Origin: Larimichthys crocea
Lineage: Eukaryota > Chordata > Actinopteri > Sciaenidae
Direction: 5' to 3'
Assembly: GCF_000972845.2 (NCBI RefSeq)
Contig: NC_040022.1
Coordinates: forward strand, 11,767,711 to 11,831,710
DNA: 64,000 nt
Position 1 is the first letter of the stretch, and each line of letters starts with the position of its first letter. Positions 63,195 through 64,000 of this stretch are shown here, in pieces. Under the pieces are notes generated by a model. It had not been told where the DNA came from. It made no database searches and saw nothing but the letters and a program-made list of their open reading frames with translations. Both the position numbers and the translations under genes were made by a program.

Positions 63195-63795
63195 GATGAG
63201 TGGTACCATGTGTCTTTATATCATTTAACTCTAAACTTACTGGTTTAGTAGACAGTTATATTTATAATACACAAAGACAAAGTACAGATCCAATGAGAGG
63301 GGTCCTTAATTTTTTATTCTTCATTCATAAACTTGAATTGTATTTCTTCTTATTAAGACAAAATATATTAGCAAGGCTTGAAATTTATAGATTTGAATTG
63401 ACAAAAAGAAATGTACACCCAATAACCCAAAAAAATGGCATACAAATCTTGTCAATTTACCACCATGATCAACACCATGTTACAGTTATTATGACTTAGA
63501 TCACCTATTCACATTTAGAAAAATCTCTCCCTCTAGCCTTGTGGGACTCCATGAGAAATCATTGTTCTCTCTTATGTTTTGTATTTATATTGTTAAAATC
63601 TATCAAGGTTTACTTCATGTAATAGTTTAAAGAGTGTTTTGCGGTGCATGATCTGGAGCAAAACAGTTTATTTGATTTTATTTTAGCTTGGAGCAGCTGT
63701 TATGTTGGGACATATATAAGGAAAGAGAGAGATTGGTACAAAGAGACCAAACTTTTCATCCTGCTGGAATGATGTCACCGGGCTCTGTAGGCAGG
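63195..63795. repeat. Duplicated block, right copy
   Basis: Same order of segments as 55565-56350 with small deletions (the G-rich part and the 'tagtagtagtatagtag' stretch are missing). The matching plus-strand frames at 55571 and 63200 (MVPCV...) reflect DNA identity. The decayed LINE motif GVPQG is present here too (63542-63562, minus) and ends in a stop. Confidence 0.85.
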
Positions 63796-63862
63796 TATTC
63801 TGTGCTCCACTAGATGTTTGGGTTTGTGAACTTGTTTGGTATTGGCTCCCAGTGCAGCCTCT
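63775..63862 (-). CDS. Last exon of peptide paralogue, copy C (partial)
   Basis: On the minus strand an acceptor ('tccttgcag|AGAG') opens an 88-base exon in the same phase as copy A's last exon. It starts EAALGAN, aligned to EDALPAN of copy A, then diverges completely: TKQVHKPKHLVEHRIPAYRAR and stop. The tail is again basic (Lys, His, Arg) and cysteine-free. The intron beyond (63863-64000) is clearly homologous to copy A's intron 3 ('catgatgcatt'-type blocks, 'tcataaactgttcatatgga', 'agctcacagtcagtgct'). Earlier exons should lie past position 64000, so function cannot be judged. Confidence 0.6.
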
Positions 63863-64000
63863 CTGCAAGGAGGTAAAGGAAGAAAAATTATATCATAATA
63901 AAGCAGCATTATGATGCATTGGTCATAAACTGTTCATATGGACACTGACAGCTCACAGTCAGTGCTCACTTTGATTTTGTGACTGCATAAGGGGCATAGA

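Overview
The window is euchromatic DNA from a ray-finned fish, most likely a percomorph teleost. The protein-coding genes are split into exons with GT-AG introns. Their products match vertebrate families (SLP-76, ZMAT2, SLBP, FAM53C, Hsp30-type small heat-shock proteins, EGR). The gaps between genes hold typical teleost repeats: a Tc1-like element, hAT-type non-autonomous elements, tRNA-derived SINEs, LINE reverse-transcriptase fragments and many CA/GT microsatellites. Several neighbours (zmat2, fam53c, egr1) lie together on human 5q31, and LCP2 is on 5q35, so this looks like a conserved vertebrate block.

Layout. 1-8614: lcp2 on the minus strand; its 3' end, including the SH2 domain, lies before position 1. 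8615-13850: repeats, no gene seen. 14130-17291: zmat2, minus strand, six exons. 19215-23321: an slbp2-like gene, plus strand, eight exons. 25380-31935: fam53c, plus strand, with a CpG-rich first exon and a puzzling start codon. 31936-38400: long 3' region with minisatellites and a TIR element. 38545-39189: a single-exon hsp30-type gene, minus strand. 42949-44210: a large inverted repeat whose centre is a run of N. 44726-44798: tRNA-Ala. 48532-51754: an egr1-type immediate-early gene with an SRE/CRE/TATA promoter. 52205-52690: a tandem repeat with hairpins. 53209-53318: a second CArG/ETS cluster. 54220-54665: two tRNA-Val genes facing apart.

The last 8 kb is the most novel part. On the minus strand at 56591-57940 I can assemble a four-exon gene for an 86-residue peptide: signal sequence, acidic propiece, then a strongly basic tail with a repeated VPKFKKP motif. 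I do not recognise the family. A second copy runs off the right edge (last exon 63775-63862) with a completely different basic tail. A third, inverted copy (about 59220-61460, plus strand) is a pseudogene split by a Tc1-like insertion (59720-61240); a hAT element (61567-62265) lies just beyond it. Together they look like a small local family, possibly secreted host-defence or other cationic peptides; that function is inference only.

Functionally the named genes are housekeeping or signalling genes that happen to be neighbours: a T-cell adaptor (lcp2), a spliceosome protein (zmat2), a histone-mRNA binder (slbp2), a FAM53 nuclear regulator, a stress chaperone and a growth-factor-induced transcription factor. 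They do not form one pathway. Exon borders were read by eye from splice signals and reading-frame continuity; no database search was possible.
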